64,000 nucleotides of DNA from an uncultured Pelagibacteraceae bacterium (lineage in GTDB: Bacteria; Pseudomonadota; Alphaproteobacteria; Pelagibacterales; Pelagibacteraceae), in assembly GCA_902568235.1 (NCBI GenBank), contig CACFPS010000003.1, forward strand, positions 1-64,000, written 5' to 3'. The position numbers and the translations under genes were made by a program. This document shows positions 38,745 to 48,197 of the stretch, one piece after another; positions within the stretch are counted from its first letter, which is position 1; each line of letters opens with the position of its first letter. The notes beneath the pieces were generated by a model. It worked only from the letters and a program-made list of their open reading frames with translations. It was not told where the DNA came from and did no database searches.

Positions 38745-39622
38745 TAATTATAATGTATTTTCCCTTCAATGTATCTAAATTGAAAAATTGTAATTACTAA
38801 AACAATCAACATCATCATTATTGATTGGGCGCCAGCACTTCCTAAATCTAATCCTCTAAATCCATCCATGTAAGCTTTATAAACAAGGGTTCTTGTTTCA
38901 CCTGATGGAGCGCCTATTGTTGTAGTATCAATAATTCCAAATGTGTCAAAAAAAGCATAAGTTATATTAATTATAATTAAGAAAAATGTAGTGGGCATTA
39001 ATAAAGGAAATGTAATAGTCCAAAATCTTCTAAAACTATTTTTGCAGTCAATCATGGATGCCTCTATTACAGATTTTTGTATTGCCTGAAGTCCAGCTAA
39101 GAAAAAAATAAAATTAGCACTTATCTGTTTCCAGGCACCTGCTATAATCACATAAATATAAGCGTCAAAAACACTTTCGTACCAATTAAAGCCCCATAAA
39201 TTATTAAATAAATGATAGAGAAGTCCAAATCTTTCGCTAAAAAAGTAATTTGCCATAACTCCCACTACAGCAGGTGCAATAGCATAAGGCCAAATTAGAA
39301 GTGTTTTATATGAACTTTTGCCATGCATTACGTTATTTGCTTGAACAGCAAGCAACAAACCAATAGATCCAGTAATAAGTGTTATTACAAAGCTATAAAT
39401 AATAGTAAATTTCAAAGCTATGAAATAAGCTGGATCATCAAAAATAAATAAAAAATTATCAAATCCTGCAAACTGAACACTAATTCCAAATGCATCTTGC
39501 ATTGTAAATGCATCTTTAAAAGTTTGTATTATTGGCCAATATAAAAATACTAATAAAATTGCTAGCTGTGGTGCTAAAAATAAATATTGCGAATAACTAG
39601 ATTTAAATTGAACTTTTTTCAT
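38744..39622 (-). CDS. ugpA: UgpA-like ABC transporter permease
   Basis: 292 aa; YLFLAPQLAILLVFLYWPIIQTFKDAFT, ASMIDCKNSFRRFWTITFPLLMPTTFFL. Confidence 0.88.
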   Translation of the reverse strand: MKKVQFKSSYSQYLFLAPQLAILLVFLYWPIIQTFKDAFTMQDAFGISVQFAGFDNFLFIFDDPAYFIALKFTIIYSFVITLITGSIGLLLAVQANNVMHGKSSYKTLLIWPYAIAPAVVGVMANYFFSERFGLLYHLFNNLWGFNWYESVFDAYIYVIIAGAWKQISANFIFFLAGLQAIQKSVIEASMIDCKNSFRRFWTITFPLLMPTTFFLIIINITYAFFDTFGIIDTTTIGAPSGETRTLVYKAYMDGFRGLDLGSAGAQSIMMMLIVLVITIFQFRYIEGKIHYN

Positions 39623-39631
39623 ACATATAAA

Positions 39632-39663
39632 AATAAGGAGGGTACTTTAATACCCTCCTTATT
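39632..39663 (-). terminator. Intercistronic hairpin after ugpB
   Basis: Perfect 13-bp stem AATAAGGAGGGTA-CTTTAA-TACCCTCCTTATT between the ugpB stop (39675) and ugpA start (39622). Confidence 0.75.
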
Positions 39664-39674
39664 AAAATTGTTCT

Positions 39675-40982
39675 TTATAGAGTTTTAGCAAATTGTTTTA
39701 ATAATTTAGCCGCACCCTTATCCATGTTCTGCAGTCCTTTTTCGATAGATATCTTGCCGTTTAACATAGGCTCAACATTTTCATAAATTACTTCACGAAT
39801 TTGTGGCCAGTTACCAGCTCTATATCCACCAGGGATAGTCGATCCTTCTAAGCTTAGTTGTTCACCAACAGCTTTGTGGTAGGGAGAAGCTCTGTAAAAG
39901 TTAATAGTTTCAGCTAAAGCTATACCACCTTTAGTAACAGCAGAATAACCTGTCATGTTGTGATAATACAGATCCATTTCTGGAGAACCCATAAATGCGA
40001 TAAATTTAGCAAGTCCTTTGTATTCTTCTTCTGTATGACCATTTAAGATCCAGTTAGCAGCACCACCAATAAATGTTGGATATTCTTTACCGTTAGTAAC
40101 AGAATCCCAATAAGGAATATGATTAACTGTAAAGTTAGGCACTACACCTTTCATTCCACCAAATGATGCAGCAGAACCAAACCAAAAAGCAGCTTCGCCA
40201 GCTATAAAAGGAGCTTGATTATCTCCCCATGCTCTACCCTTATAACCATATAAACCTTTTTCATACCATTCTTTAACTTTTTTCCAATGCATTACAAATG
40301 CATCTGTTTCAGCAAATAAAGTTTTAGTAGGAACAGCGTCGTAACCATTATTTCCATCAGTCATTAGTAAGTTGTGTCTTGAAAAGAAATTTTCTGTCCA
40401 AATCCATGGGAAGTGACTTTGAACCAAAGGAATGTATCCAGCAGCTTTAATTTTTGGAGCCATTGCCTCAAATTCTTCATAAGTTTTTGGAACAGATTCA
40501 ATTCCTACTTTTTTTAAGATGTCCATGTTAGCATACATTAAACATGTCGAACTATTGAAAGGTACACCAATCATTTTTCCATCAGAATCTGCATAGAAAT
40601 TTTTAATACCTGGAATATAGTTATCGGCATCTACTTTAATTCCATATTTTGCTGCCATATCTTCAAAACCGATAACAACACCATTTTTTACTTGTGCTAC
40701 CATAATTGCAGCTCCGGCATCATAAACTTGTGAATAGTGTGGCTGGTCTCCTGCTCTAAAAGCAGCAATTGTTGCGGCCATGTTATCTTCGTAACTTCCT
40801 TTACCTGTAGGTATTACTGTATATTCGTCTTGAGAAGCATTAAATCTATTTGCAATTTCAATAATAACATCACCTAGGAAACCACTGTTACCGTACCACC
40901 AGTGAATTTCAGTTTTTGAGTAACTAGTTGATGAGAATGAAAAAGAAAACAACAATGCTAAAATAGTAATTATTTTTTTCAT
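39675..40982 (-). CDS. ugpB: sn-glycerol-3-phosphate-type ABC transporter SBP
   Basis: 435 aa; signal peptide; EIHWWYGNSGFLGDVIIEIANRFNASQDEYTVIPTGKGSYEDNMAATIAAFRAG, PFNSSTCLMYANMDILKK. Confidence 0.9.
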   Translation of the reverse strand: MKKIITILALLFSFSFSSTSYSKTEIHWWYGNSGFLGDVIIEIANRFNASQDEYTVIPTGKGSYEDNMAATIAAFRAGDQPHYSQVYDAGAAIMVAQVKNGVVIGFEDMAAKYGIKVDADNYIPGIKNFYADSDGKMIGVPFNSSTCLMYANMDILKKVGIESVPKTYEEFEAMAPKIKAAGYIPLVQSHFPWIWTENFFSRHNLLMTDGNNGYDAVPTKTLFAETDAFVMHWKKVKEWYEKGLYGYKGRAWGDNQAPFIAGEAAFWFGSAASFGGMKGVVPNFTVNHIPYWDSVTNGKEYPTFIGGAANWILNGHTEEEYKGLAKFIAFMGSPEMDLYYHNMTGYSAVTKGGIALAETINFYRASPYHKAVGEQLSLEGSTIPGGYRAGNWPQIREVIYENVEPMLNGKISIEKGLQNMDKGAAKLLKQFAKTL

Positions 40983-41127
40983 TATTTCTCCCTTAATTTA
41001 TTTTTTTAAAAAATGTAGCTTATAAAATTAAGATTAAATTTAAATTAAAAATAAATTTATAAATGGATAAATATTATATAAATTTTTAAAAAAAAAATAA
41101 AATTTCAATTTACGGTTGAAAGAAAAA

Positions 41128-42255
41128 TTATTTTTTTAAGTAATTTAATCTACCTATAATTTCATCTCTATCCATATAATAACCTTGCAAATGTCTATGA
41201 CCTGAACTTGGATCAAATGCGGTTCTCCCGTGTAAAAGTCTTCTGTTATTAAATGAAAATATATCACCAGGTTCTAATCGAAATTTAACTACAAATTTAT
41301 CATCGTGTAAAAGATTCCCAAATCTATGATGTGCTTTATAAACCTTTTCCATAACATCTGGATGACAATCTAATGCGTCCATTGTGGCAACGCTAAATCT
41401 TATATCATTATAGTCTCCATCTTTAGTTAAACTGATTGCTGGAGCGTGAAAACTCCTGTGAGACTCTTGAGTATAATCTTTATCTCTAAATTTAAGAGGT
41501 ATGTTTACTAAAGTTTCAAAAATTTCTTTTTCATTATTTTTTAAATAATCAGCTACTGCAAATCCATCTACTGTAGAAGAGTCTCCTCCTTTTGCTGCAT
41601 TAATTAAACAATGAAGAAACTGATAACCAGGTGGTAACTCAAACCAAGGTAAATCCATGTGATTTCTTAGACCATGTGCTGTATAAGCAGAATTATTTGG
41701 TTTTGGTATATTTACAACTTCAAAAGGAGTTTTGAAAAAAGTTTCTCTAGTATGGCTTATTCTATTTAATACTGGAAATGCTGAATTCTTTTCTATAGGT
41801 GCATTTTTTACTATTGCAATTCCTTTGTTATGTAAAAGATCTAACCATTTTATTAATCCTTCATCGGAAGAAATAATTTCATCATGTTCTATATGAATTG
41901 ATTTAATGCTATTTTGTAAGGAGCTATCCCATAGATGGTAAGGTGAAATATATTTATTTTTATTTTTTATTGTGTAGCAATTTTCTCTCAACCATTTGGG
42001 GTCGTAATAACTTGTATGATTACCTTCGCTCCACTCTATTTCTAGTTTACCCTCTTTATTAACATTATAATTTTTAGGATTAATATCTTGAGAAAATTCT
42101 AAAATATTAAACATTCTATGCCTTGAATCTTTATCGTGTGCAGTTGGGCAGTTATCTCTTAACCACATATAGTTAAAACTACTAATCTCTCCATCACTCC
42201 ATTCAACATTCAATGATGAGCCATTTTTCGAAACTTTAGAAATTGCTATTGTCAT
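41128..42255 (-). CDS. Gamma-butyrobetaine dioxygenase-like Fe(II)/2OG oxygenase
   Basis: 375 aa; N-terminal WSDGEISSFNYMWLRDNCPT domain, HGLRNHMDLPWFELPPGYQFLHCL, FRLEPGDIFSFNNRRLLHGRTAFD. TmpA-like homologs share this architecture. Confidence 0.85.
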   Translation of the reverse strand: MTIAISKVSKNGSSLNVEWSDGEISSFNYMWLRDNCPTAHDKDSRHRMFNILEFSQDINPKNYNVNKEGKLEIEWSEGNHTSYYDPKWLRENCYTIKNKNKYISPYHLWDSSLQNSIKSIHIEHDEIISSDEGLIKWLDLLHNKGIAIVKNAPIEKNSAFPVLNRISHTRETFFKTPFEVVNIPKPNNSAYTAHGLRNHMDLPWFELPPGYQFLHCLINAAKGGDSSTVDGFAVADYLKNNEKEIFETLVNIPLKFRDKDYTQESHRSFHAPAISLTKDGDYNDIRFSVATMDALDCHPDVMEKVYKAHHRFGNLLHDDKFVVKFRLEPGDIFSFNNRRLLHGRTAFDPSSGHRHLQGYYMDRDEIIGRLNYLKK

Positions 42256-42340
42256 AAAACAATTGTTATTTTATTTCATTTTATTTTCAATTCAATTTAT
42301 AATTGAATTTAAATATTTTACTTCGCTTTTTCTTGATTTT

Positions 42341-42356
42341 ATTGATCTAGATCAAT
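42341..42356. promoter_or_regulatory. Perfect palindrome matching the FNR/FixK (Crp-Fnr) consensus TTGATN4ATCAA
   Basis: ATTGATCTAGATCAAT in the divergent intergenic region, about 80 bp upstream of the ProX-like ATG (42435). Confidence 0.5.
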
Positions 42357-42434
42357 TTTATTAAAGGTTGTTTTTTTTTCCTTATCAAGTTTTAATGCAC
42401 ACAGTTTAAACTAAAAATAACGGAGGGAAATTTG

Positions 42435-43457
42435 ATGAAATTTCTAAGAAACTTAATTCTTTCTTTTGTATTTGCTGGAGCAGTGTCTATGACTACAAGT
42501 GCTAATGCTGCATGCAAAGTACATTTGGGAGATTTTGACTGGGATAGTGCTAACGTTCATACTGCAATCGTTGGTTATATTCTTGAAAAAGGATATGGAT
42601 GCAATGTTGAGGTAACTAAAGGAAGTACTTCTCCAATAATGGCTGCTCACTATGATCAACAGCTTGATATTATAACTGAGGTTTGGAGAGATAATATTGT
42701 TCAAATGCATGAAGAAGCTGTTTCAAAAGGACAAATAGTCGAACTAGGAGTTAATACTCCTTCTTCTACTCAAGGTTTTTATGTAGATAAACCAACGGCA
42801 GACAAATATGGTTTGGTATCTGTTGAAGATATGATGAAGCCTGAAATTGCAAAACTTTTTGCTGATCCAGAATCTCCTGGAAAAGGAAGAATGACAAGCT
42901 GTATCTCGGGATGGACTTGTTACACTATTAACTTAGTGAAACACAAAGTTTATGGTCTAGACAAATATTACACCAATTTTGATCCCGGCTCTGGTGGAGC
43001 ATTAGATGCTGCTATTGCTGGAGCTTTTAAAAAAGGTAAACCAGTATTTTCATATTATTGGACACCTACAGGTTTAATGGGAAAAGTTGATCTAGTTCAG
43101 CTTAAAGAGCCAGCGTACGATAATGCTTGTTGGACAAAAATGATGAAAGTTGTAGAAAAAATTAAAGCTGACGGTCCTGATGCTTACACAGATACATGTG
43201 CAAGTGCTTATGTGGATATGGCTTTAACAAAATCTGCATCAACTACTTTTGCTAATAAACCAGAAAACAAACCTATTATTGACTTTGTAAAAGCATATAC
43301 TTTGCCTACTGCTGAAGTAAATAAATCACTTGCTTTTTACATGGATGAATCAGGTGGAGATATGGAAGCAACTGCTATTAACTTTTTAAAAGGATCTGAC
43401 ACTTGGACTAAATGGGTTCCTGCAGATGTTGCTAAAAAAGTTAAAGCATCGCTTTAA
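42435..43457 (+). CDS. Glycine betaine/carnitine-type ABC transporter SBP (ProX/OpuAC family)
   Basis: ATG at 42435 after GGAGGGAAATTTG (ORF-track TTG at 42432); signal peptide; KVHLGDFDWDSANVHTAIVGYILEKGYGCNVEVTKGSTSPIMAAHYDQQLDIITEVWRDN. Confidence 0.9.
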   Translation: MKFLRNLILSFVFAGAVSMTTSANAACKVHLGDFDWDSANVHTAIVGYILEKGYGCNVEVTKGSTSPIMAAHYDQQLDIITEVWRDNIVQMHEEAVSKGQIVELGVNTPSSTQGFYVDKPTADKYGLVSVEDMMKPEIAKLFADPESPGKGRMTSCISGWTCYTINLVKHKVYGLDKYYTNFDPGSGGALDAAIAGAFKKGKPVFSYYWTPTGLMGKVDLVQLKEPAYDNACWTKMMKVVEKIKADGPDAYTDTCASAYVDMALTKSASTTFANKPENKPIIDFVKAYTLPTAEVNKSLAFYMDESGGDMEATAINFLKGSDTWTKWVPADVAKKVKASL

Positions 43458-43477
43458 TTTTTAAAACTGTTCTTAAT

Positions 43478-43509
43478 ACTAAGAGCCCATAAGGGCTCTT
43501 AGTTTTTTT
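43478..43509 (+). terminator. Intrinsic terminator/attenuator after the ProX-like gene
   Basis: ACTAAGAGCCC-ATAA-GGGCTCTTAGT followed by a T7 run, before the permease start (43523). Confidence 0.88.
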
Positions 43510-43522
43510 GAAGAAAGTATAG

Positions 43523-44542
43523 ATGGGAAAATATAAGAAACACATTTTATATTCATTATATTTGATTGCTTTTGTTGCAATGGTAGTTGTTGCATACACG
43601 AGTTCAAAGTATAGACCAGAGAGCATTTCAGTATTATTTACAGATCTTTCTTGGTTAGGGAATTGGCCTAAATGGTTAGATCTTCCTTTAATGCCATTCT
43701 TGAACGAAGGGTTTGATAAACTTATAAAAGAATATGGAATGTTTTTTGAAGGAATTAATAATTTTCTTCTTGGTCTTTATACGCAGATGAAAAATTTTAT
43801 GGTTGGTCTTCCTTGGCCATTATTAATGATTGGAGTGATTGCACTTTGTTATTTCGCCAGTGGAAGAAATATGGGAACAACCATTATGGTTGCTTTTTGT
43901 GTTTTTTTTCTCGGTTTCCTTAGCCCTAGATATTGGGATAAATGTATTATGACAACATGTATAGTTGTCATTGGAATGTTGCTTTGTTTAATAATTGGTA
44001 TTCCAGTAGGAATAATGATGGCAAGAAACAAAAAAGTAAGAAATGCACTATTGCCTATTTTAGATTTAATGCAGACTATTCCAAGCTTTTGTTACTTAAT
44101 CCCAGGAATATTATTATTTGGTCTAGGAGCTGTACCTGCAATATTTGCAATTTTTGTTTATGCTGTACCTCCTTTAATAAGATTAACAGATCTTGGAATT
44201 AGATTAGTTGATAAAGAAGTAGTTGAAGCTGCAGAAGCATTTGGTGCAAATAAAAAACAAAAACTATTAGGTGTTCAATTACCTTTGGCTTTGCCCAATA
44301 TAATGCAAGGTATAAACCAATGTACTATGATGGCACTGGCAATGGTGGTAATAGCATCAATGATAGGAACTAGAGGAATTGGTGATGAAGTATTACTTGG
44401 ATTACAACAATTAAATGTTGGTATGGCTACAGAAGCAGGTATTGCAATTGTATTGCTAGCAATTATATTCGATCGAATTACACAATCTTATGGAGAAAAA
44501 ATTCAAGAAAGAACACATCATAAAAAAAAATTAAAAATTTAA
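43523..44542 (+). CDS. Glycine betaine/carnitine-type ABC permease (ProW-like)
   Basis: 339 aa; MARNKKVRNALLPILDLMQTIPSFCYLIPGILLFGLGAVPAIFAIFVYAVPPLIRLTDLGIR. Confidence 0.93.
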   Translation: MGKYKKHILYSLYLIAFVAMVVVAYTSSKYRPESISVLFTDLSWLGNWPKWLDLPLMPFLNEGFDKLIKEYGMFFEGINNFLLGLYTQMKNFMVGLPWPLLMIGVIALCYFASGRNMGTTIMVAFCVFFLGFLSPRYWDKCIMTTCIVVIGMLLCLIIGIPVGIMMARNKKVRNALLPILDLMQTIPSFCYLIPGILLFGLGAVPAIFAIFVYAVPPLIRLTDLGIRLVDKEVVEAAEAFGANKKQKLLGVQLPLALPNIMQGINQCTMMALAMVVIASMIGTRGIGDEVLLGLQQLNVGMATEAGIAIVLLAIIFDRITQSYGEKIQERTHHKKKLKI

Positions 44543-44546
44543 AGAT

Positions 44547-45572
44547 ATGAGCAAAATTGAAATTAGAAATGTATATAAAATATTTGGAGATAGTCCTTCC
44601 AAGGTTCTTCCAATGGTTCAGGAAGGAGCAAGCAAAGAAGAAGTTTTAGAAAAAACTGGACATACGGTTGGTCTTGATAATGTCTCATTATCTATTGAAG
44701 AAGGAGAAACTTTTGTATGCATGGGTTTATCGGGTTCAGGAAAATCTACTTTAATTAGACATATTAATCGTCTAATCGATCCAACTTCAGGGGAAGTGCT
44801 GGTTGAAGGTACAAATGTAATGGATTTAGATCAAAAAAGCTTAATTGAATTTAGAAGACACAAGATGAGCATGGTTTTTCAAAGATTTGGTTTATTCCCA
44901 CATAAGACTGTAATTGAAAATGTGGGCTATGGTCTAGAAGTTCAAGGAAAAACACTTGAAGAAAGAAATAAAATTGCAATGGAAAAAATTGAATCAGTTG
45001 GTCTTAATGGATTTGAACACCAATATCCAAATCAACTATCTGGAGGAATGCAACAAAGGGTGGGTCTTGCAAGAGCTTTAGCTACAAATACAAATGTAAT
45101 GTTAATGGATGAAGCTTTCTCAGCATTAGATCCTTTAATTAGAAGTGACATGCAAAAACAACTACTAGATTTACAAAGTGAATTAAAAAAGACAATCGTA
45201 TTCATTACGCATGATCTTGATGAGTCATTAAAATTAGGCGATCATATCGGAATATTAAATGGTGGAAGACTAGTGCAAGTTGGAACTCCAGTTGAAATTA
45301 TAATGAGTCCAGCAGATGATTATGTGAAAGCATTTGTTAAAGATGTAAACAGAGCAAAAGTACTTAAAGCTAAAGTTATTATGAGTTCAGCAAACGAAGC
45401 TAATGGAATTGATAAAAGCAATTTAATAAAAGTTAACGAAGATCAATTTATTGAAGAGTTTTTACCACAGGTGGTTTGCACAAATGCAAATTGTGAAGTA
45501 GTTGACAAAGAAGGAAACACAAAAGGATATATAACAAATAAAGAATTACAAAAATCTTTATCAAAATCATAA
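44547..45572 (+). CDS. Glycine betaine/carnitine-type ABC ATPase (ProV-like)
   Basis: 341 aa; SKVLPMVQEGASKEEVLEKTGHTVGLDNVSLSIEEGETFVCMGLSGSGKSTLIRHINRLIDPT, LSGGMQQRVGLARAL. Confidence 0.94.
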   Translation: MSKIEIRNVYKIFGDSPSKVLPMVQEGASKEEVLEKTGHTVGLDNVSLSIEEGETFVCMGLSGSGKSTLIRHINRLIDPTSGEVLVEGTNVMDLDQKSLIEFRRHKMSMVFQRFGLFPHKTVIENVGYGLEVQGKTLEERNKIAMEKIESVGLNGFEHQYPNQLSGGMQQRVGLARALATNTNVMLMDEAFSALDPLIRSDMQKQLLDLQSELKKTIVFITHDLDESLKLGDHIGILNGGRLVQVGTPVEIIMSPADDYVKAFVKDVNRAKVLKAKVIMSSANEANGIDKSNLIKVNEDQFIEEFLPQVVCTNANCEVVDKEGNTKGYITNKELQKSLSKS

Positions 45573-45587
45573 TTACATCCAATAATT

Positions 45588-46439
45588 ATGGAAAAAAATT
45601 TACGGAATATTGTAGATATTGAAAAATACCCTATTAACGATTTAAACTCTCCAAAAATAAAAGATCTAATAAAAAAATGCAAAGAAGATTTAGATCAATA
45701 TAGCTGTTCTACTATTCCTAACTTCATTCTACCAAAATCATTAAAAATCATGAATGAAGAGTTAGAAAAACAACTTGATGATGTTTATATGTCAAAAGAA
45801 AGCATAAATGCATACTTATATTCTAAAGATGACCCAACTCTTCCAAAAGATCATCCCAAAAGATTGTTTATGAAACGGTACAATGGTTATTTAAATTCAG
45901 ATTGTTTTCCTAGAGACTCTGAAATGAAATTTTTATATGAAACACAAGAACTTTTAAATTTTGTTTCAGCTTGTTTGGGAATATCTCCAATTTATAGGTG
46001 GGCCGATCCATTGGCATGTCACGCTTATAATGTTATGAAGCCTGAAGGTATTCTTCCTTGGCATTTCGATAGTTGTGAATTTACTTTAAGTTTAATGATA
46101 CAAAAACCAGATAAGGGTGGAATATTTGAATATTGTCCAAATATCAGAAGTCCAGGAAATGAAAATTTTGAAGAAGTTAAAAAAGTACTTAATGGAGACC
46201 GTACAAGAGTTCGACAATTAAAATTAGAACCAGGTGATTTACAAATATTTAAAGGGCGTTTTACACTTCATCGTGTAACTAAAATAGAAGGAAACCGTTC
46301 AAGATATCTATGTATACCGGCTTATGTTCTAGACCCTTGGAGAGTAAATACCCCTGAACATTCAAAGGCAATATATGGAAAAGTATTGCCTATTCATATA
46401 GAGAGAAATAAAGCTAGATCAGATGGTTTGGCTGATTAA
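45588..46439 (+). CDS. Fe(II)/2OG-type oxygenase (ArpA/HDSFEF-like family), substrate unknown
   Basis: 283 aa; LPWHFDSCEFTLSLMIQKPDKGGIFEYCPNIR (HxD) and LEPGDLQIFKGRFTLHRVTKIEGNRSRYLCIPAYV (distal H and R). Confidence 0.75.
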   Translation: MEKNLRNIVDIEKYPINDLNSPKIKDLIKKCKEDLDQYSCSTIPNFILPKSLKIMNEELEKQLDDVYMSKESINAYLYSKDDPTLPKDHPKRLFMKRYNGYLNSDCFPRDSEMKFLYETQELLNFVSACLGISPIYRWADPLACHAYNVMKPEGILPWHFDSCEFTLSLMIQKPDKGGIFEYCPNIRSPGNENFEEVKKVLNGDRTRVRQLKLEPGDLQIFKGRFTLHRVTKIEGNRSRYLCIPAYVLDPWRVNTPEHSKAIYGKVLPIHIERNKARSDGLAD

Positions 46440-47378
46440 ATGATTAAAAAAATTGCCGTAATAGGAACGGGAGTTATTGGCGTTGGTTGGATTGTGAGAT
46501 TTTTAGCTCATAATATGAAAGTAATAGCTTACGACAAAAATTTAAAATTAAAAAAAAAAATAATAAAAGAAATAAAAAAATCTCTTCCACATATTAAAAA
46601 ACTGTTTAATAAAAAAAAAATTAATCTAAGTAACTTTGAATACGTCACATCAATAAAAGAAGCAGTTAAATCAGCAGATTTTATTCAAGAAAATGTAATA
46701 GAAAATTATAAAATAAAAACTCAATTAATGAACACAATTGGAAAATATTCAAAACCTAACGCTATTATTTCATCAAGTTCATCTGGTTTGCTTCCAACAA
46801 AAATATATTCTAAATGTAAATTCCCAGGTCGAACAATGATTGGACATCCATTTAATCCTGTTTATTTGTGTCCTGGAGTAGAGATTGTTCCTGGAAAAAA
46901 ATCTCATAAAAAATTTCTCAATAAAGCTAACAAATTTTATAAATCAATCTCAATGAGTCCAATCATGGTTAAAAAAGAATTACCTGGTTATTTAGCGGAT
47001 AGATTGCAAGAAGCTTTATGGAGAGAAGCTCTACATATAATTAATGAAGGGTATGCATCAACTAAAGATTTGGATAGAGCAATAGAAGGTGGACCGGGAT
47101 TAAGATGGTCGCTAATGGGAACATTTTTAACATTTCATTTAGCCGGAGGTAAAGAAGGAATGAGACATATGTTAAAACAATTTGGTCCTGCTCTTAAATT
47201 GCCATGGACAAAATTAAAAGCACCTAAACTTTCTAAAAGATTATCATCAAAAGTTATAGAAGGAACTAAACAGCAAGCAAAAGGCAAATCGGTTAAAAAG
47301 ATATCTAGTATAAGAGACGAATATTTAGTCAAACTTCTAAAACTAAGAAAAAAATATGAGAATAAATTAAAAAAATAA
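46440..47378 (+). CDS. L-carnitine 3-dehydrogenase
   Basis: 312 aa; GTGVIGVGWIVRFLAHNMKVIAYD, IGHPFNPVYLCPGVEIVPG, GLRWSLMGTFLTFHLAGGKEGMRHMLKQFGPALKLPWTKLKAP. Confidence 0.88.
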   Translation: MIKKIAVIGTGVIGVGWIVRFLAHNMKVIAYDKNLKLKKKIIKEIKKSLPHIKKLFNKKKINLSNFEYVTSIKEAVKSADFIQENVIENYKIKTQLMNTIGKYSKPNAIISSSSSGLLPTKIYSKCKFPGRTMIGHPFNPVYLCPGVEIVPGKKSHKKFLNKANKFYKSISMSPIMVKKELPGYLADRLQEALWREALHIINEGYASTKDLDRAIEGGPGLRWSLMGTFLTFHLAGGKEGMRHMLKQFGPALKLPWTKLKAPKLSKRLSSKVIEGTKQQAKGKSVKKISSIRDEYLVKLLKLRKKYENKLKK

Positions 47379-47402
47379 AATAAAGTAGTATTAAAAAATT
47401 AA

Positions 47403-48188
47403 ATGTTTGGCATTTTAAAAAATAAAAAAATTATTATTTCTGCAGGAGCTTCGGGTATTGGCTGGGCTACAGCTAAAGTGTGTCTTTCTAAAGGAGCAAC
47501 GGTTTTTATAAGCGATATAGACAAAAAATTTCTAAAAAAAGTTAAAAAAAATCCTTTAAATAATAAAAGACTATTTTCATATGAGTGTGATGCTTCAAAT
47601 GAAAATGATGTAAAAAATTTATTTAAACAAATATCAAAAAAAACTAAAAAAATAGACGCATTAATTAACAACGTTGGTATCGCAGGCCCTACAGGTACAA
47701 TTGAAAAACTTAAATCAAAAGATTGGGAAGAAACATTAAAAGTAAATGTAATTAGTCATTTTTATTACTCAAAACTTGCGATTCCTATGCTTAAAAAAAA
47801 TAAAGGCGGTTCAATAATAAATTTATCTTCCGGAGCGGGTATTATGGGATTCCCTTTAAGATCGCCCTATGCTGCTAGTAAATGGGCTGTAGTTGGAGTA
47901 ACAAAAACTTTGGCTCTTGAATTAGGTAAGTTTAAAATTCGAGTCAATGCTATATGTCCAGGAACAATTAAAGGCGACAGAATGGTAAGAGTTATAAGAG
48001 ATAAGGCAAAGTTCTTAAAAATTTCAAAAAAAACAATAGAAAAAGAATTTTTATCAATGGCTTCTATGGGTAATTGGATATACGAAGATGATATTGGAAA
48101 GATGTGTAGCTTTTTGATTTCAGATGATAGCGCAAGAATATCTGGTCAAATTATTGGAGTAGATGGGAACGCAATCAGACTAGATTAA
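47403..48188 (+). CDS. SDR family oxidoreductase
   Basis: 261 aa; ISAGASGIGWATAKVCLSKGA, NNVGIAGP, YAASKWAVVGVTKTLALELG. Confidence 0.92.
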   Translation: MFGILKNKKIIISAGASGIGWATAKVCLSKGATVFISDIDKKFLKKVKKNPLNNKRLFSYECDASNENDVKNLFKQISKKTKKIDALINNVGIAGPTGTIEKLKSKDWEETLKVNVISHFYYSKLAIPMLKKNKGGSIINLSSGAGIMGFPLRSPYAASKWAVVGVTKTLALELGKFKIRVNAICPGTIKGDRMVRVIRDKAKFLKISKKTIEKEFLSMASMGNWIYEDDIGKMCSFLISDDSARISGQIIGVDGNAIRLD

Positions 48189-48197
48189 ATCATTGTT

